The position numbers and the translations under genes are program-made. A DNA stretch of 64,000 nt from Rhodanobacteraceae bacterium (GTDB lineage: Bacteria; Pseudomonadota; Gammaproteobacteria; Xanthomonadales; SZUA-5): positions 41,481-105,480 of the forward strand of contig JADKFD010000008.1 in NCBI GenBank assembly GCA_016717705.1, read 5' to 3'. Every line of letters starts with the position of its first letter. Position 1 is the first letter of the stretch. The notes under the pieces are model-generated. The model ran no database searches. It saw only the letters and a program-made list of their open reading frames with translations, and was not told the DNA's origin. This document shows positions 19,362 through 28,573 of the stretch, piece by piece.

Positions 19362-19840
19362 TCGCGGAAGTTCTCGAATTGCAGCGGGAGGTCCAGCTCG
19401 GCCGTCCGCAGCAGGGCAATGACGGTCTGTAGATCGTCGCGCTTCTTCGCCGACACGCGCACCTTCTCGGCGTTGATCTGCGCTTCGACCTTGAGCTTGG
19501 CGTCCTTGATGCGCTTGATGATGTCCTTGGCCTGCTTCTGGTCGATGCCCTGCTTGAGCGTGACCTTCTGCCGCGCCGCAGCGACATTGCTCTCGGCGTC
19601 GGCCAGCTCCGCGCAGCGCATGTCGATACCCCGTGCGATCAGCCGCGGCTTCAGGATTTCCAGCATCTGCTTGAGCTGGTATTCGCTTTGCCCCTTCATG
19701 GTGACCACGAACTCGTCCTGTTCGAAGGCGCAGCCGGTGCCACGGAAGTCGAAGCGATTGACCAGTTCGCGATTGGCCTGGTCGACCGCATTGCGGACTT
19801 CCTGCTTGTCGCATTCGGAAACGATGTCGAAGGTGGGCAT
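19358..19840 (-). CDS. yajQ: YajQ family nucleotide/cyclic di-GMP-binding protein
   Basis: A 160-residue cytosolic protein close to E. coli YajQ (163). It begins MPTFDIVSECDKQEVRNAVDQ and contains NRFDFRGT, the conserved charged strand KRIKDAKLKVEAQI, and ends LQFENFRD, all typical. The family has two ferredoxin-like domains. In Xanthomonas and Pseudomonas, members bind cyclic di-GMP and modulate transcription. It is first gene of the three-gene minus-strand operon. A GGDEF gene nearby could supply the ligand, but that link is speculative. Confidence 0.93.
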   Translation of the reverse strand: MPTFDIVSECDKQEVRNAVDQANRELVNRFDFRGTGCAFEQDEFVVTMKGQSEYQLKQMLEILKPRLIARGIDMRCAELADAESNVAAARQKVTLKQGIDQKQAKDIIKRIKDAKLKVEAQINAEKVRVSAKKRDDLQTVIALLRTAELDLPLQFENFRD

Positions 19841-19928
19841 GGGGCGCGGGTAGATGTGGAATGCGGCGGATTCTAGGGGGTTGGCGCGCTGCCAGCGTGA
19901 TCGATGGTTTTCGGTGGTCGGTCAAAAC

Positions 19929-19951
19929 CATCGCGCGCAAGCGCGCCTACC
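19929..19951. repeat. Half copy of palindromic repeat family A
   Basis: CCATCGCGCGCAAGCGCGCC followed by TACC is the left arm of family A without its matching right arm. Short CCGACAA heptamers follow at about 19987-20000. Nothing else is visible between yajQ and pyrE. Confidence 0.5.
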
Positions 19952-20016
19952 GAAAGCCACGCAAGCTGTAAGGCGCTTTCGCCGATCCTCCGACAACCGA
20001 CAACCGCGATCCGAAG

Positions 20017-20655
20017 CTACACCCCGTACTCCGCCCGATACGCCTGCAGGCGCGGTAAAACGGCCGCCAGCTCCGGCTTGCCCGCGACGTAGCCGAGCAG
20101 CTCGGTCAGATTGGCGATCGCCAGCACCGGAATGCCGAATTGTTCGCGCACTTCGTCGGCGGCCGAGCGCGCGCCCTGACCGCGCTCCTGGCGGTCGAGC
20201 GCGATCAGCACCGCCGCGGGCGTGGCGCCGGCGGCGCGGATCAGGGCCACCGACTCGCGCACGCTGGTGCCGGCGCTGATCACATCGTCGACGATCACCA
20301 CGCGCCCGGCCAGCGGCGCGCCGATCAGCACGCCGCCTTCGCCGTGATCCTTGGCCTCCTTGCGGTTGAAGGCGAAGGGAACATCGCGAGCGTGGCCATC
20401 GGCGAGCGCGATCGCGGTGGCGCTGGCCAACGCAATGCCCTTGTAGGCCGGGCCGAACAGCATGTCGAAATCGAGATCGTGATCGACCAGGGTCTGCGCA
20501 TAGGCGCGCCCGAGCGCCGCCAGCGCGGCGCCGGTGTTGATCAATCCGGCATTGAAGAAATACGGGCTGAGGCGACCACTCTTCAGCGTGAATTCGCCAA
20601 AGCGCAGCACGTTCAGGCGCAGCGCCAGATCGAGAAAATCGTTGCGGAAGGACAT
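20017..20655 (-). CDS. pyrE: Orotate phosphoribosyltransferase
   Basis: PyrE transfers the phosphoribosyl group from PRPP to orotate, forming OMP in pyrimidine synthesis. The 212-residue protein has the family N-terminus ([19 protein letters not shown]), [11 protein letters not shown], the flexible-loop region [13 protein letters not shown], and the PRPP-binding [16 protein letters not shown]. Start: ATG 20655, immediately after an in-frame GTG. It lies 8 bases after the stop of the glutathione S-transferase gene, so the two are probably cotranscribed. Confidence 0.96.
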   Translation of the reverse strand: MSFRNDFLDLALRLNVLRFGEFTLKSGRLSPYFFNAGLINTGAALAALGRAYAQTLVDHDLDFDMLFGPAYKGIALASATAIALADGHARDVPFAFNRKEAKDHGEGGVLIGAPLAGRVVIVDDVISAGTSVRESVALIRAAGATPAAVLIALDRQERGQGARSAADEVREQFGIPVLAIANLTELLGYVAGKPELAAVLPRLQAYRAEYGV

Positions 20656-20663
20656 CACCGGCC

Positions 20664-21269
20664 TCAGTTGCGAATCATCGACACATGCCCCGGCTGTGCG
20701 CGTACCCGTTGCAGCCAGGCGCGCAGCTGCGGGTAAGGCGTCAGGTCGAAATCACCCTCGTCGGCGACATGCGTGTAGGCGTAGAGCGCGATGTCGGCGA
20801 TGGTGTAGTCGGCGCCGCACAGGAAGGGCTGCATCGCCAGTTGTTGCTCCAGTACCGCCAGCGCCCGGTGGCCGGGCGCCATCTTCGCGGCAAGGTCAGC
20901 CGCGCGCTCCGGCGGCCGGCCGAGATACTGCACGATGAAGCGCGCCGTGGCGATGTAGGGTTCGTGGCTGTACTGCTCGAAGAACAGCCACTGCAGCACC
21001 TGCGCCCGCGTGAAGCGCTCGGCCGGCCACAACGGTGTGCCGTCGGCCAGATAGCACAAGATCGCGTTGGACTCGGCCAGACACCGGCCATCGTCCAGTT
21101 GCAGCAGCGGAATCTTGCCATTGGCGTTCATCGCCAGGAACTCGGGCGTGCGCGACTGCCCGCGCAGCACGTCGACCGCAACGAAACGGTAATCGAGGCC
21201 CAACTGCGCGAGCAGGAGCTCGATCTTGTAGCAGTTGCCGGAGCGGTGGTCGCCGTGGAGGGTGAGCAT
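20664..21269 (-). CDS. Glutathione S-transferase family protein
   Basis: A 201-residue cytosolic GST with a thioredoxin-like N-terminal domain ([21 protein letters not shown], motif [12 protein letters not shown], and [12 protein letters not shown] for glutathione binding) and a helical C-terminal domain ([15 protein letters not shown], the N-capping box region). The start at 21269 begins [12 protein letters not shown], where homology starts. It probably conjugates or reduces electrophiles; the class is uncertain (nu/beta-like, Ser/Cys region SGNCYK). It is upstream of pyrE in a two-gene unit. Confidence 0.88.
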   Translation of the reverse strand: MLTLHGDHRSGNCYKIELLLAQLGLDYRFVAVDVLRGQSRTPEFLAMNANGKIPLLQLDDGRCLAESNAILCYLADGTPLWPAERFTRAQVLQWLFFEQYSHEPYIATARFIVQYLGRPPERAADLAAKMAPGHRALAVLEQQLAMQPFLCGADYTIADIALYAYTHVADEGDFDLTPYPQLRAWLQRVRAQPGHVSMIRN

Positions 21270-21316
21270 GGGATTTGGGTTGACGGTTGTTGGGCAAAGC
21301 ATAGCGTCGGCGCTGT

Positions 21317-21390
21317 TGTAGGAGCGACGTGTACGTCGCGACCGGGGATACGGTCGCGCCGAAGGTCGCGACGTACACGTCGCTCCTACA
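21317..21390. repeat. Palindromic repeat, family C (TGTAGGAGCGACGTGTACGTCGCGACC type)
   Basis: Nearly perfect inverse complements flank a short loop. The distal end carries the stop codon of the minus-strand membrane protein. Other copies: 54802-54874, 55808-55880 and a truncated one at 26043. Confidence 0.85.
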
Positions 21391-22150
21391 CCGACGACTT
21401 TCGCACCAACCGCCGCGTCACCACATGTACCAGCAGCGCCACCGCCAATGCCGCCGAAAACGCCGCCCCGATCCCCAGATCGACCAGCGTCAGCGCCAGC
21501 ACCGCACAGAAACAGGCAAAACTGAAATAACCGTAGACCATGCCGCGCAGCAAGCGCGTCGCGAACGGCCCGCCCGACTGCCGGTGCGAGAAACCGACCA
21601 GCACCGTGCTCATCACCGGGAACATCGCCAGCAGACCGCTGAGGCGCGGGCCGAAGTGCGGCGCGGCAAAGGTGACCAACAATACCAGCGCGGCGGCACT
21701 GACCAGGCGCCACGGCAGATCGTTGCCGGCAGTGCGACCGGTCACCCAGCGCGGCACGCTTGGAAAGGCCAGCGGCACCAGCAGCAGAGCGCCGATCACG
21801 CTGCCAAAGGACACCGGCAGACTGGTGTCCAGTTCTCGTAGTCCGAGCACCGCCAATCCGTAGCCGCACAGCGCCAGGATGATGCAGTCCTGCCAGCCAC
21901 GGCGTTGCGCCGCCCACGCATAGATCAAGCTGAACACCAGGATCGCCAGCACCGCCAGCAGCGTGCCGTGCGCCGCGGTCGCGGCAAACTCGGGTCCCTG
22001 CTCCAGCGCGACGATCAGCAGGATCGGTCCGGACAGAATCGGGAACGCCGACAACCAGCCGGCGATGTCCGGGCCAAAGCGGCGTCCGGCCAGGGTGACG
22101 CCAAGGATCAGCGACGGAACCAGCAGCAGTTTCAGCAGCAGCAAGGTCAC
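21386..22150 (-). CDS. Conserved integral membrane protein, unknown function
   Basis: A 254-residue, very hydrophobic protein with about eight predicted membrane segments, starting MTLLLLKLLLVPSLILGVTLA. Two halves look similar: FGPDIAGWLSAFPILSGPILL near residue 30 and FGPRLSGLLAMFPVMSTVLV near residue 170. This suggests an internally duplicated fold typical of small transporters. The GTG start overlaps the stop of the VOC gene by 4 bases (GTGA), so the two are translationally coupled. The substrate is unknown. Confidence 0.75.
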   Translation of the reverse strand: MTLLLLKLLLVPSLILGVTLAGRRFGPDIAGWLSAFPILSGPILLIVALEQGPEFAATAAHGTLLAVLAILVFSLIYAWAAQRRGWQDCIILALCGYGLAVLGLRELDTSLPVSFGSVIGALLLVPLAFPSVPRWVTGRTAGNDLPWRLVSAAALVLLVTFAAPHFGPRLSGLLAMFPVMSTVLVGFSHRQSGGPFATRLLRGMVYGYFSFACFCAVLALTLVDLGIGAAFSAALAVALLVHVVTRRLVRKSSV

Positions 22151-22530
22151 GAAGCGCGGCGCTCCAACAGATCCCAGCGATTGCCGTAAAGATCGAGGAA
22201 CACCACCACCCAGCCATAGCGCTCATGCCGCGGCTGTTCGGTGAAACGCACATCGCACGCCTGCATATGCCGGTAATCGCCCCAGAAATCATCGCTGTGC
22301 AGGAACCAGCCGACGCGACCGCCGGTCTGGTCGCCGACCCGCGCAAGCTGCTCCGGGGTCGCCGCGCGCGCCAACAGCAAATGGCCACCGCCGTCACGCG
22401 AACCGACCACCACCCAGCGCTTGCCGTCCTCGCGCGGGGCGTCCTCGATCAGCGCAAAGCGCAGGACCTCGGTGAAGAAGGCGATGGCTTCGTCGTAGTC
22501 GCGGACCAGCAGGGCGGTGATGGCGAGCAT
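22147..22530 (-). CDS. VOC superfamily protein (glyoxalase/dioxygenase-like)
   Basis: A 127-residue protein of the vicinal-oxygen-chelate fold with paired beta-alpha-beta-beta-beta modules: LLVRDYDEAIAFFTEVLRFAL at the start and FLDLYGNRWDLLERR at the end. The latter carries the terminal metal-ligand-like region. ATG 22530 is well placed. It is coupled to the downstream membrane protein. Members include glyoxalase I, fosfomycin-resistance enzymes and uncharacterised proteins; nothing here decides between them. Confidence 0.85.
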   Translation of the reverse strand: MLAITALLVRDYDEAIAFFTEVLRFALIEDAPREDGKRWVVVGSRDGGGHLLLARAATPEQLARVGDQTGGRVGWFLHSDDFWGDYRHMQACDVRFTEQPRHERYGWVVVFLDLYGNRWDLLERRAS

Positions 22531-22533
22531 TTC

Positions 22534-22655
22534 GTCGGTTGTCGGTTGTCGGTTGTCGGTTGTCGGTTGTCGGAAATGCATCGCGCGCAAGCGCGCTCCT
22601 ACAAATTTGCCGAAAGTCCACGCAAGAATTGTAGGAGCGCGCTTGCGCGCGATGC
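22534..22655. repeat. GTCGGTT heptamer array followed by palindromic repeat family A
   Basis: Bases 22534-22573 are about 5.7 perfect copies of GTCGGTT. They are followed at 22579-22655 by a complete family A palindrome (arms CATCGCGCGCAAGCGCGC...). The pair fills most of the space between the VOC gene and the divergent sigma-factor gene. Confidence 0.9.
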
Positions 22656-22754
22656 TCGTTGCCAGCGTGCCCCGTTTCGATCGCATCCGCAACCAGAATG
22701 CAGGTTTGGTCAAAACGGCCGTGCACCGGACGCGCGGATTTGCAAACATGCGCC

Positions 22755-23429
22755 ATGGCAGACTTCCCCTCAACGCAGTGGCACCTGGTCCGTGGCACGG
22801 CGCTGTCGCAAGACGACCGCCGCGTGGCCTTTGGCACGCTGGTGGAAGCCTACCGGCCGGCGATACTCGCCTATCTGCGCGCCCGTGTGGGCGTCGGCGA
22901 AGCTGAAGACCTGCTGCAGAGCTTCCTGGCGTCGAGCTACGAACACGCCTGGTTTGCGCGTGCCGATCCGGATTTCGGCAGCTTCCGCGTGTTCCTGCTG
23001 GTCATGCTCAAGCGCCACGTGGCTCACTGGCGCGAGCGGCGGTCGTTGACCACCGAGAGCATCGACGATGAATCGACGGCGCTGGGCGACGCCGATGCCA
23101 ACGTCGATCCCGAGCGCGCTTTCGATGCACGCTTCCTGATGACGCTGACCGCGCAGGCGCTGGCGCAGTTGCGCAAGACCTACGCCGCGCGCGACCGCGC
23201 GGCGCTGTTCGATCAGTTGCTGCCGCTACTGACCTCGCCACCCGAGCGCGGTGAACTGGCCGCCATCGCCGCGCGCATGGAAATACCCGCGAATACCTTG
23301 GCGGTCGAACTCAAGCGCCTGCGCGAACGCGTCGCGGGTGCGATGCGCGAGCAGCTCGCCGAGCTGTGCGTCGATCCGATCACGGCCGATCGCGACTGGC
23401 AGGCATTGCGGCTGGGGCGGTTGCCGTAA
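22755..23429 (+). CDS. Sigma-70/ECF-like RNA polymerase sigma factor (kinase-associated type)
   Basis: A 224-residue sigma factor starting MADFPSTQWHLVRGTA, the STxW opening typical of the sigma family found beside membrane Ser/Thr kinases in planctomycetes, acidobacteria and some gammaproteobacteria. The region-2-like segment includes ILAYLRARVGVGEAEDLLQSFLAS and FRVFLLVMLKRHVAHW. The C-terminal region-4-like helices include AAIAARMEIPANTLAVELKRLRERV. The kinase gene follows about 290 bases downstream on the same strand. A regulatory pair is inferred, in which kinase signalling controls the sigma factor or its target. Confidence 0.8.
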   Translation: MADFPSTQWHLVRGTALSQDDRRVAFGTLVEAYRPAILAYLRARVGVGEAEDLLQSFLASSYEHAWFARADPDFGSFRVFLLVMLKRHVAHWRERRSLTTESIDDESTALGDADANVDPERAFDARFLMTLTAQALAQLRKTYAARDRAALFDQLLPLLTSPPERGELAAIAARMEIPANTLAVELKRLRERVAGAMREQLAELCVDPITADRDWQALRLGRLP

Positions 23430-23720
23430 GTCAGGTTGGCCGCGCAGCTTGAGTAAGATGTGGTGAGCAACGCGAACCGCATCAATCGCGGCTGTTGCAC
23501 GGATCGCGGCAACCATCGATGAGGTTCGCTGCGCTCACCACGTCCTACCCGCGCTACCTCCGGCCGCGCCGGGATTCCGCGCCACGTAGGCCGGGCACCC
23601 GCGGCCCCGGTTCCCGATCGTGCGCCACGGCCACATCCGCGGGACGCCCGGCAGGGCCCCTGTCATAGTTCCCCCTCCAGCCGTATCCCTTGAGTGACCC
23701 CGTCACCCGGAGCTACTGCG
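23430..23720. other. Intergenic region between sigma factor and kinase
   Basis: A degenerate inverted repeat is visible (GTGGTGAGCAACGCGAACCGCATC near 23460-23483, and GATGAGGTTCGCTGCGCTCACCAC near 23518-23541), followed by CG-rich sequence without an open frame. GGAG at 23709-23712 is a plausible ribosome-binding site for the kinase. No promoter could be assigned. Confidence 0.45.
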
Positions 23721-26047
23721 ATGAGCACCCCCACCCGCGTCCAGGCGCCCGCCGTGCAGTCCTCGCTACTGCTGTCGCTGGCGCGCATGGCGATGGCCGA
23801 CAGCGTCGCTCCGGACGGCCAATGGCGTTGGCCGGCGCTGGATTTCTCCGATCCCGAGCAGCGGCGCTTCGGCGACTACGAGCTGCTCGCCGAACTCGGC
23901 CGTGGCGGCATGGGTGTCGTCTACCGCGCCCGCCAGCTCAGCCTGGATCGCATCGTCGCCCTCAAGTTCATCGCCGCCGGCTTGTCTGACGCGCACCAGA
24001 TCGCGCGGTTCGTCGGCGAAGCGCGCATGGCGGCACGCCTGGTGCATCCGAACATCGTGCCGGTGTTCGAGGTCGGCTCGGTCGACGAGATCCACTACTT
24101 CTCGATGCCGCTGATCGAAGGCGTGTCGCTGGAGCAGCGCCTGCAACAGGAGCCGCTGGCGACGCCGGAACTGCTGCGGCTGATGCTGCGCGTGTGCGAG
24201 GCGGTCGACTACGCGCATCGGCTGGGGCTGCTGCATCTGGACCTGAAGCCGGCGAATGTGCTGATCGACGAGCGCGGCGAGCCGCTGATCGCCGATTTCG
24301 GTCTGGCGCGGCACATGGACGCCAATGGTGCGGTCGAGGCGCAGGAGGTCTCCGGGACGCCCTCGTTCATGGCGCCCGAACAGATTCTGATCAAGCAGTA
24401 CCGGCTGACCGCGGCGACCGATTTGTATGCACTCGGGGCCCTGCTCTACCGTTGCTTGAGCGGGCATTCGCCACACGGCGAGGGCGGCAGCGACGAGTTG
24501 ATCCGCCGCGCACTGGCCGGGCGCATCCGCCCCTTGCGTGAATTGGCGCCGAAGGTGGCGCCGGACCTGGCCGCCGTGTGCGAAAAGTGTCTGGCGCTGG
24601 AGCCGCGCGATCGCTACCCGAGCGTGCGTGCGCTGATCGACGATTTGCGCCGCGTCGAGGCCGGACTGCCGGTCAGCGTGCGCCGGCCGGGCCTGATCGA
24701 GCGCGGGCAGCGCTGGCTGCGGCGGGAGCCGAAGCTGGCGATCGCCGCAGGCGTCAGCTTCGCGGCGATCGCGATCGGCGGATTGGTCGCGGTCGACCAG
24801 TGGCGCCAAGCCGAATCGGCCCGTGCGGTGGCAGTGCTGCAGCGCGACGCGGCCACCGCAGCGCGCGCAGCCGAGTCCGCACAGCGTCAGCGCGCCGAAG
24901 ACGCGGCGGCACTCGGGGCTCGGCTCTACGCAAAGCCGCATCTCGACCAGACCCGGGAAATCGCCACCGAGGTGGTGAGCTGGCTGCGCCAGCGAGCCCC
25001 AGGCGACGAAGCCCGGCAATCCGCGGTGCTCACCAGTTTCGCCGCGGCACTCGCAAACGGTGGGGCGCGAGTCGAGGTCACCGATCTGCTGTATGCAGTC
25101 CTCGAACAGACCGGCGCGGAGTACCGGGTACGTGTGATCGAGCGGCTACGCGAACGCGGCGACGCCGACTCGCTGATCAACGCGGCGATGCTGGTGTGGC
25201 GCGATCAGGCCGACGCGCGCGCGCCACCACCGTAGCCGAGCTGCTGGAGCGCGCGTTTGCGCTGCAGCCCGACCACGTGTTCGGCTGGTATGTCGCCAGC
25301 GTTTTCTGCGACTCGGGCGAAGCATCGAGCTGTGTGAGGCCCGACGCCACGCAACAACTGGCGCGCGTGGACGCCGACAATGGCTTCGCCTGGATGGTGC
25401 TGGCCAGCCGCAGCAACGGCGAGCAAGCTTACGCGGCCCTACGCCGCGCAGCGCATAGCCCCGCTTTCAACGACTATTACGGCGTCAGCTATCAGAACTA
25501 TGCGCGTGCGATCGAAGAAGCGGGCGTGCCACCACCGCCGCTGGTCGCCGGCCCCGCTCAGGTGCTGGCGCCGGGCGAACGCGTCGAATCGACGGTGGCG
25601 CAACTGCAGGTGTGGGATCTGCCGTCGCCGTGGTTCCAGAACGTCCTCAACCTCTGCGACCCGAACCGGGGGCTGCCGGCCGAGCCCACGGTCCGCGCCG
25701 ACTGCATTACCCTCGGTACGCGTTTGGCACATATGCCGGGCGGCCTGCTCAGCAACATGATTGGATCGGTGATGGTGCGCCGGTTGGCCAGAGGTACGCC
25801 GCTGGAGACCGAGATGAAGGCGATCCGCGCGCGCTACGTTTACCTGTCGGATCTCTACCAATCCTTCAGCAACAGCGAACTGCTGGGCTATGGCCTCGGG
25901 CGCCTGCAACGCGACAGCATCGAATTCGGCGAGATGGAAGGCCTCGCCCGGCTCGCCGCGCACTTCGGTAAGCCGACCTCACCTCCGGCGGACTGGCAGC
26001 CGGAGAATCCGCAGGCCTTGTTGTTGCCGGAGGAGCGCTCGCCGTAG
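23721..26047 (+). CDS. Transmembrane Ser/Thr protein kinase with long periplasmic C-terminal region, one frameshift
   Basis: An N-terminal Hanks-type kinase (about residues 50-320) is followed by a membrane helix (LAIAAGVSFAAIAIGGLVAV) and a roughly 390-residue C-terminal region. Kinase motifs: glycine loop LGRGGMGVVYRA, ATP-binding Lys in VALKF, catalytic loop HLDLKPANVL, DFG in ADFGLARH, and GTPSFMAPEQ. The usual HRD arginine is Leu (HLD), as in some non-RD kinases. The C-terminal part has Ala-rich helical sequence resembling tetratricopeptide repeats. The frame breaks in a CG run near 25213-25224; adding one G joins RDQADARA to ATTVAELLERAF. Repair gives about 775 residues. Partner of the sigma gene at 22755. 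Confidence 0.85.
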
Positions 26048-26170
26048 GAGCGACGCGCGTGCCGTAGGCCGCGTGTGCGCAGCTTCACCGCGCTCACCGG
26101 CGCTTTTGGGCTTTGATGCCAGATAGCGCCGGGGAACGCGCTGGGGGACTGGCGCTGGAACGAGCATGGT
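26043..26170. repeat. Composite of truncated family C and diverged family D repeats
   Basis: A family C half (CGTAGGAGCGACGCG) merges into GTAGGCCGCGTGTGCGCAGC, and a matching inverted end, CGCGGCCTACGG, lies near 26182-26193. Its left end overlaps the kinase stop codon. Confidence 0.5.
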
Positions 26171-26263
26171 CGCGGCGCGTACCCGCGGCCTACGGCCAAC
26201 AATGGTCGATCAACACCGACACCCACACCAACAAACAAGGTCTGAGCTATGCTCGCTCCGCTC

Positions 26264-26475
26264 TGAAGGTGTCCGCCGCTTCTGCAATCCGGAATCGGCG
26301 GGTGAAACGGGAAGCCGGTCTGAATCCGGCGCTGCCCCCGCAACGGTAGATCGCCAGGACGCGCAGCTGCGCTGCCTGGGTCCGCATCGAAAGCCACTGC
26401 ATCCACGTCGGATGTGGGAAGGCGATGCGGCCGGTACCGAAAGGTATCGGCGACAAGCCCGGAGACCGGCCTTCA
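26264..26475 (+). ncRNA. Cobalamin (adenosylcobalamin) riboswitch upstream of btuB
   Basis: The conserved core is clear: GAAACGGGAAGCCGGTCTG at 26304-26322, then CGCTGCCCCCGCAACGGTA (the B12 box), AGCCACTG at about 26393, GTGGGAAGGCG, and AGCCCGGAGACCGG at the end. It lies 160-370 bases ahead of the btuB start. When bound to cobalamin such elements block expression of vitamin B12 uptake genes. Limits are approximate (P1 stem ends not modelled). Confidence 0.95.
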
Positions 26476-26632
26476 CGAAGACTCGCAGCTTCCCGCCGCG
26501 GGTCGTCGATCGGCGTCGCGGAGGGCGACGGTGGTTCGTCCGCCGTCGGTCCATCGTCGACGCCGCGATCCATTTCCACTCTCCCTGACGCCGTGCAGCA
26601 GCCGCGGGCGTGCGTTTATTGGAGAGTTGATC

Positions 26633-28405
26633 ATGAGTCTGTCGTTGACGGTGGCCGTGCTGGCCGCCTTGCCCCTTGCTACCCCTGAATCCCTGGATGC
26701 GGTCACCGTGACCGCCAGCCGCCGACCGCAAAGTGTCGCCGACGCCCTGGCCGAGGTCAGCGTCATCGAACGCGCTGAGATCGATGCCAGCCAGGCACCG
26801 GATCTTCTGGAGCTGCTGCGCCTGCAGGCCGGCATCGATCTGTCGCGTACCGGCGGCTCTGGACAGCAGAGCAGCCTGTTTCTGCGCGGCACCAATTCCA
26901 ACCACGCGCTGTTCCTGGTCGACGGCGTGCGCGTCGCCAGCAGCAACACCGGCGCCACCGCGTTCGAGCACCTGCCGCTGGACCAGATCGAGCGCATCGA
27001 GATCGTGCGCGGCCCGCGCGCCAGCTACTACGGATCGGATGCCATCGGCGGGGTGATCGCGATCACCACGCGCGAGCGCGACGGCGCCGCCGGCCTCTTG
27101 CGCCTGGGCAGCTATGGACGCGTCGATGCCGCCGCGGCGTACGGTGCCAGCAATGAACGCGGCGCCTTCAGTGTGCAAGTCGGCGCCGAGGAATACGACG
27201 GCCTCTCGGCCAGCCTGCCGGGCGCCTTCGGCTACGATCCGGACGACGATGGCTACAGTCATCGCAACCTCGGCCTGCGCGGGCGCCATGAACTCGGCAG
27301 CCAGCGCCTGAGCTTCAGTGGCCTGGCGACCGAGCAGGATGTCGACTTCGACCAGGGCGTCACCGACGTGCGCCAGCACGCAACCGCCTTGACCATCGAG
27401 GGACCGCTCAGCGTGGCCTGGACACATCGATTCACGCTTGGCGGCGCGCGCGACGATCTCGACACGCCAGCCTATTTCGCGCAGTTCTCGACCCGTCGCG
27501 AGAATCTCGACTGGGTGCACGATCTGGCGCTCGGCCAGGCCCAGCACCTGGTGTTCGGCGTCAACGCGCAGCATGAGCGCGGCAGCAATGTCGACACTTT
27601 TGCCGGCGACACCGCCTACAGCGCCGATCTCAAGCACTACGCCGGCTTTGTCGGCTGGCAGGGCAAGAGCGGCGATTTCGACCACGAACTGGCGCTGCGC
27701 TATGACGACCACGACAGCTTCGGCGGCCGCGCCACCGGACAGGCGGCGCTCGGCTGGCGTTTCGAGGGTGGCCGCATCTACGCCTCCTGGGGCGAGGGTT
27801 TTCGCGCGCCGAACTTGAACGAGCTGTACTCGCCGGGCTACGGCGGCTACTACGCCGGCAATCCCGAGCTCGATCCGGAACGCTCCAATTCGCTGGAACT
27901 GGGCCTGGATCTGCGCCTGGGCGAGGTCGAACTCGGCGTCAACGCCTACCGCACGCGCATCGACGATCTGATCGCCTACCAGGGCGGCGAGACCTTCCAG
28001 GCAGTCAATGTCGCGCGCGCTGCAGTGGATGGTGTCGAACTGACCGTGCAGCGGCGCATCGACGCCTGGCTGCTCGGCGCCAACGCCACTTTCCAGGACG
28101 CGCGCGACGCCGACAGCGACCAGGAACTGCTGCGCCGGCCCGACCAGAAGGCCAACGTCCAGATCGGCTACAGCTTCGGCAACGGCGTCGATGTCGCCGG
28201 CGACCTGGGCTACGTCTCCGAGCGCCTGGATTTCGATGGCACGCTGGACGCCTACACCCTGGTCGGGCTGCGTGCCGACTGGTCCTTCGCCGAGCGCTGG
28301 CACCTCGGCGCGCGCCTGTCCAATGCGCTGGACGAGGAATACAGCCTGGCCAGCGGCTTCGCCACGCCGGGCAGCGAGTTGATGGTCACGCTGCGCTGGG
28401 AGTAG
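26633..28405 (+). CDS. btuB: TonB-dependent vitamin B12 receptor
   Basis: An outer-membrane 22-strand receptor importing cobalamin with TonB energy. The 590-residue protein has a short signal peptide (MSLSLTVAVLAALPLA), a TonB box (DAVTVTASR, about residues 20-28) and a plug domain (LFLRGTNSNHALFLVDGVRV, IEIVRGPRASYYGSDAIGGVI). The barrel includes GEGFRAPNLNELYSP and ends in a hydrophobic strand with terminal aromatic neighbours (MVTLRWE). GGAG at 26621 is a good ribosome-binding site. The riboswitch upstream strongly supports the B12 assignment. Residues 560-590 resemble other BtuB C-termini. Confidence 0.93.
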   Translation: MSLSLTVAVLAALPLATPESLDAVTVTASRRPQSVADALAEVSVIERAEIDASQAPDLLELLRLQAGIDLSRTGGSGQQSSLFLRGTNSNHALFLVDGVRVASSNTGATAFEHLPLDQIERIEIVRGPRASYYGSDAIGGVIAITTRERDGAAGLLRLGSYGRVDAAAAYGASNERGAFSVQVGAEEYDGLSASLPGAFGYDPDDDGYSHRNLGLRGRHELGSQRLSFSGLATEQDVDFDQGVTDVRQHATALTIEGPLSVAWTHRFTLGGARDDLDTPAYFAQFSTRRENLDWVHDLALGQAQHLVFGVNAQHERGSNVDTFAGDTAYSADLKHYAGFVGWQGKSGDFDHELALRYDDHDSFGGRATGQAALGWRFEGGRIYASWGEGFRAPNLNELYSPGYGGYYAGNPELDPERSNSLELGLDLRLGEVELGVNAYRTRIDDLIAYQGGETFQAVNVARAAVDGVELTVQRRIDAWLLGANATFQDARDADSDQELLRRPDQKANVQIGYSFGNGVDVAGDLGYVSERLDFDGTLDAYTLVGLRADWSFAERWHLGARLSNALDEEYSLASGFATPGSELMVTLRWE

Positions 28406-28411
28406 TCAGGA

Positions 28412-28489
28412 GCATCGCGCGCGAGCGCGCTCCTACAATTCTGGCGTGGACTCGCTACGAAGTTGTAGGAGCGCGCTTGCGCGCGATGC
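28412..28489. repeat. Palindromic repeat, family A
   Basis: Arms GCATCGCGCGCGAGCGCGCT and its inverse flank GGCGTGGACTCGCTACGAAG. It lies 6 bases after the btuB stop and may terminate or protect that transcript. Confidence 0.85.
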
Positions 28490-28573
28490 ATTTTCAAACG
28501 CTCGCCGGCGGCGCCAAGCTCCCCCAACTTCGGTTATCGTGATCTGCTTTGCCGTTGAATGCCGGTTGCCGCC

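Noticed and set aside
22534..22573. Heptamer arrays as CRISPR repeats
   Set aside because: Units of seven bases without spacers, and no cas genes nearby.
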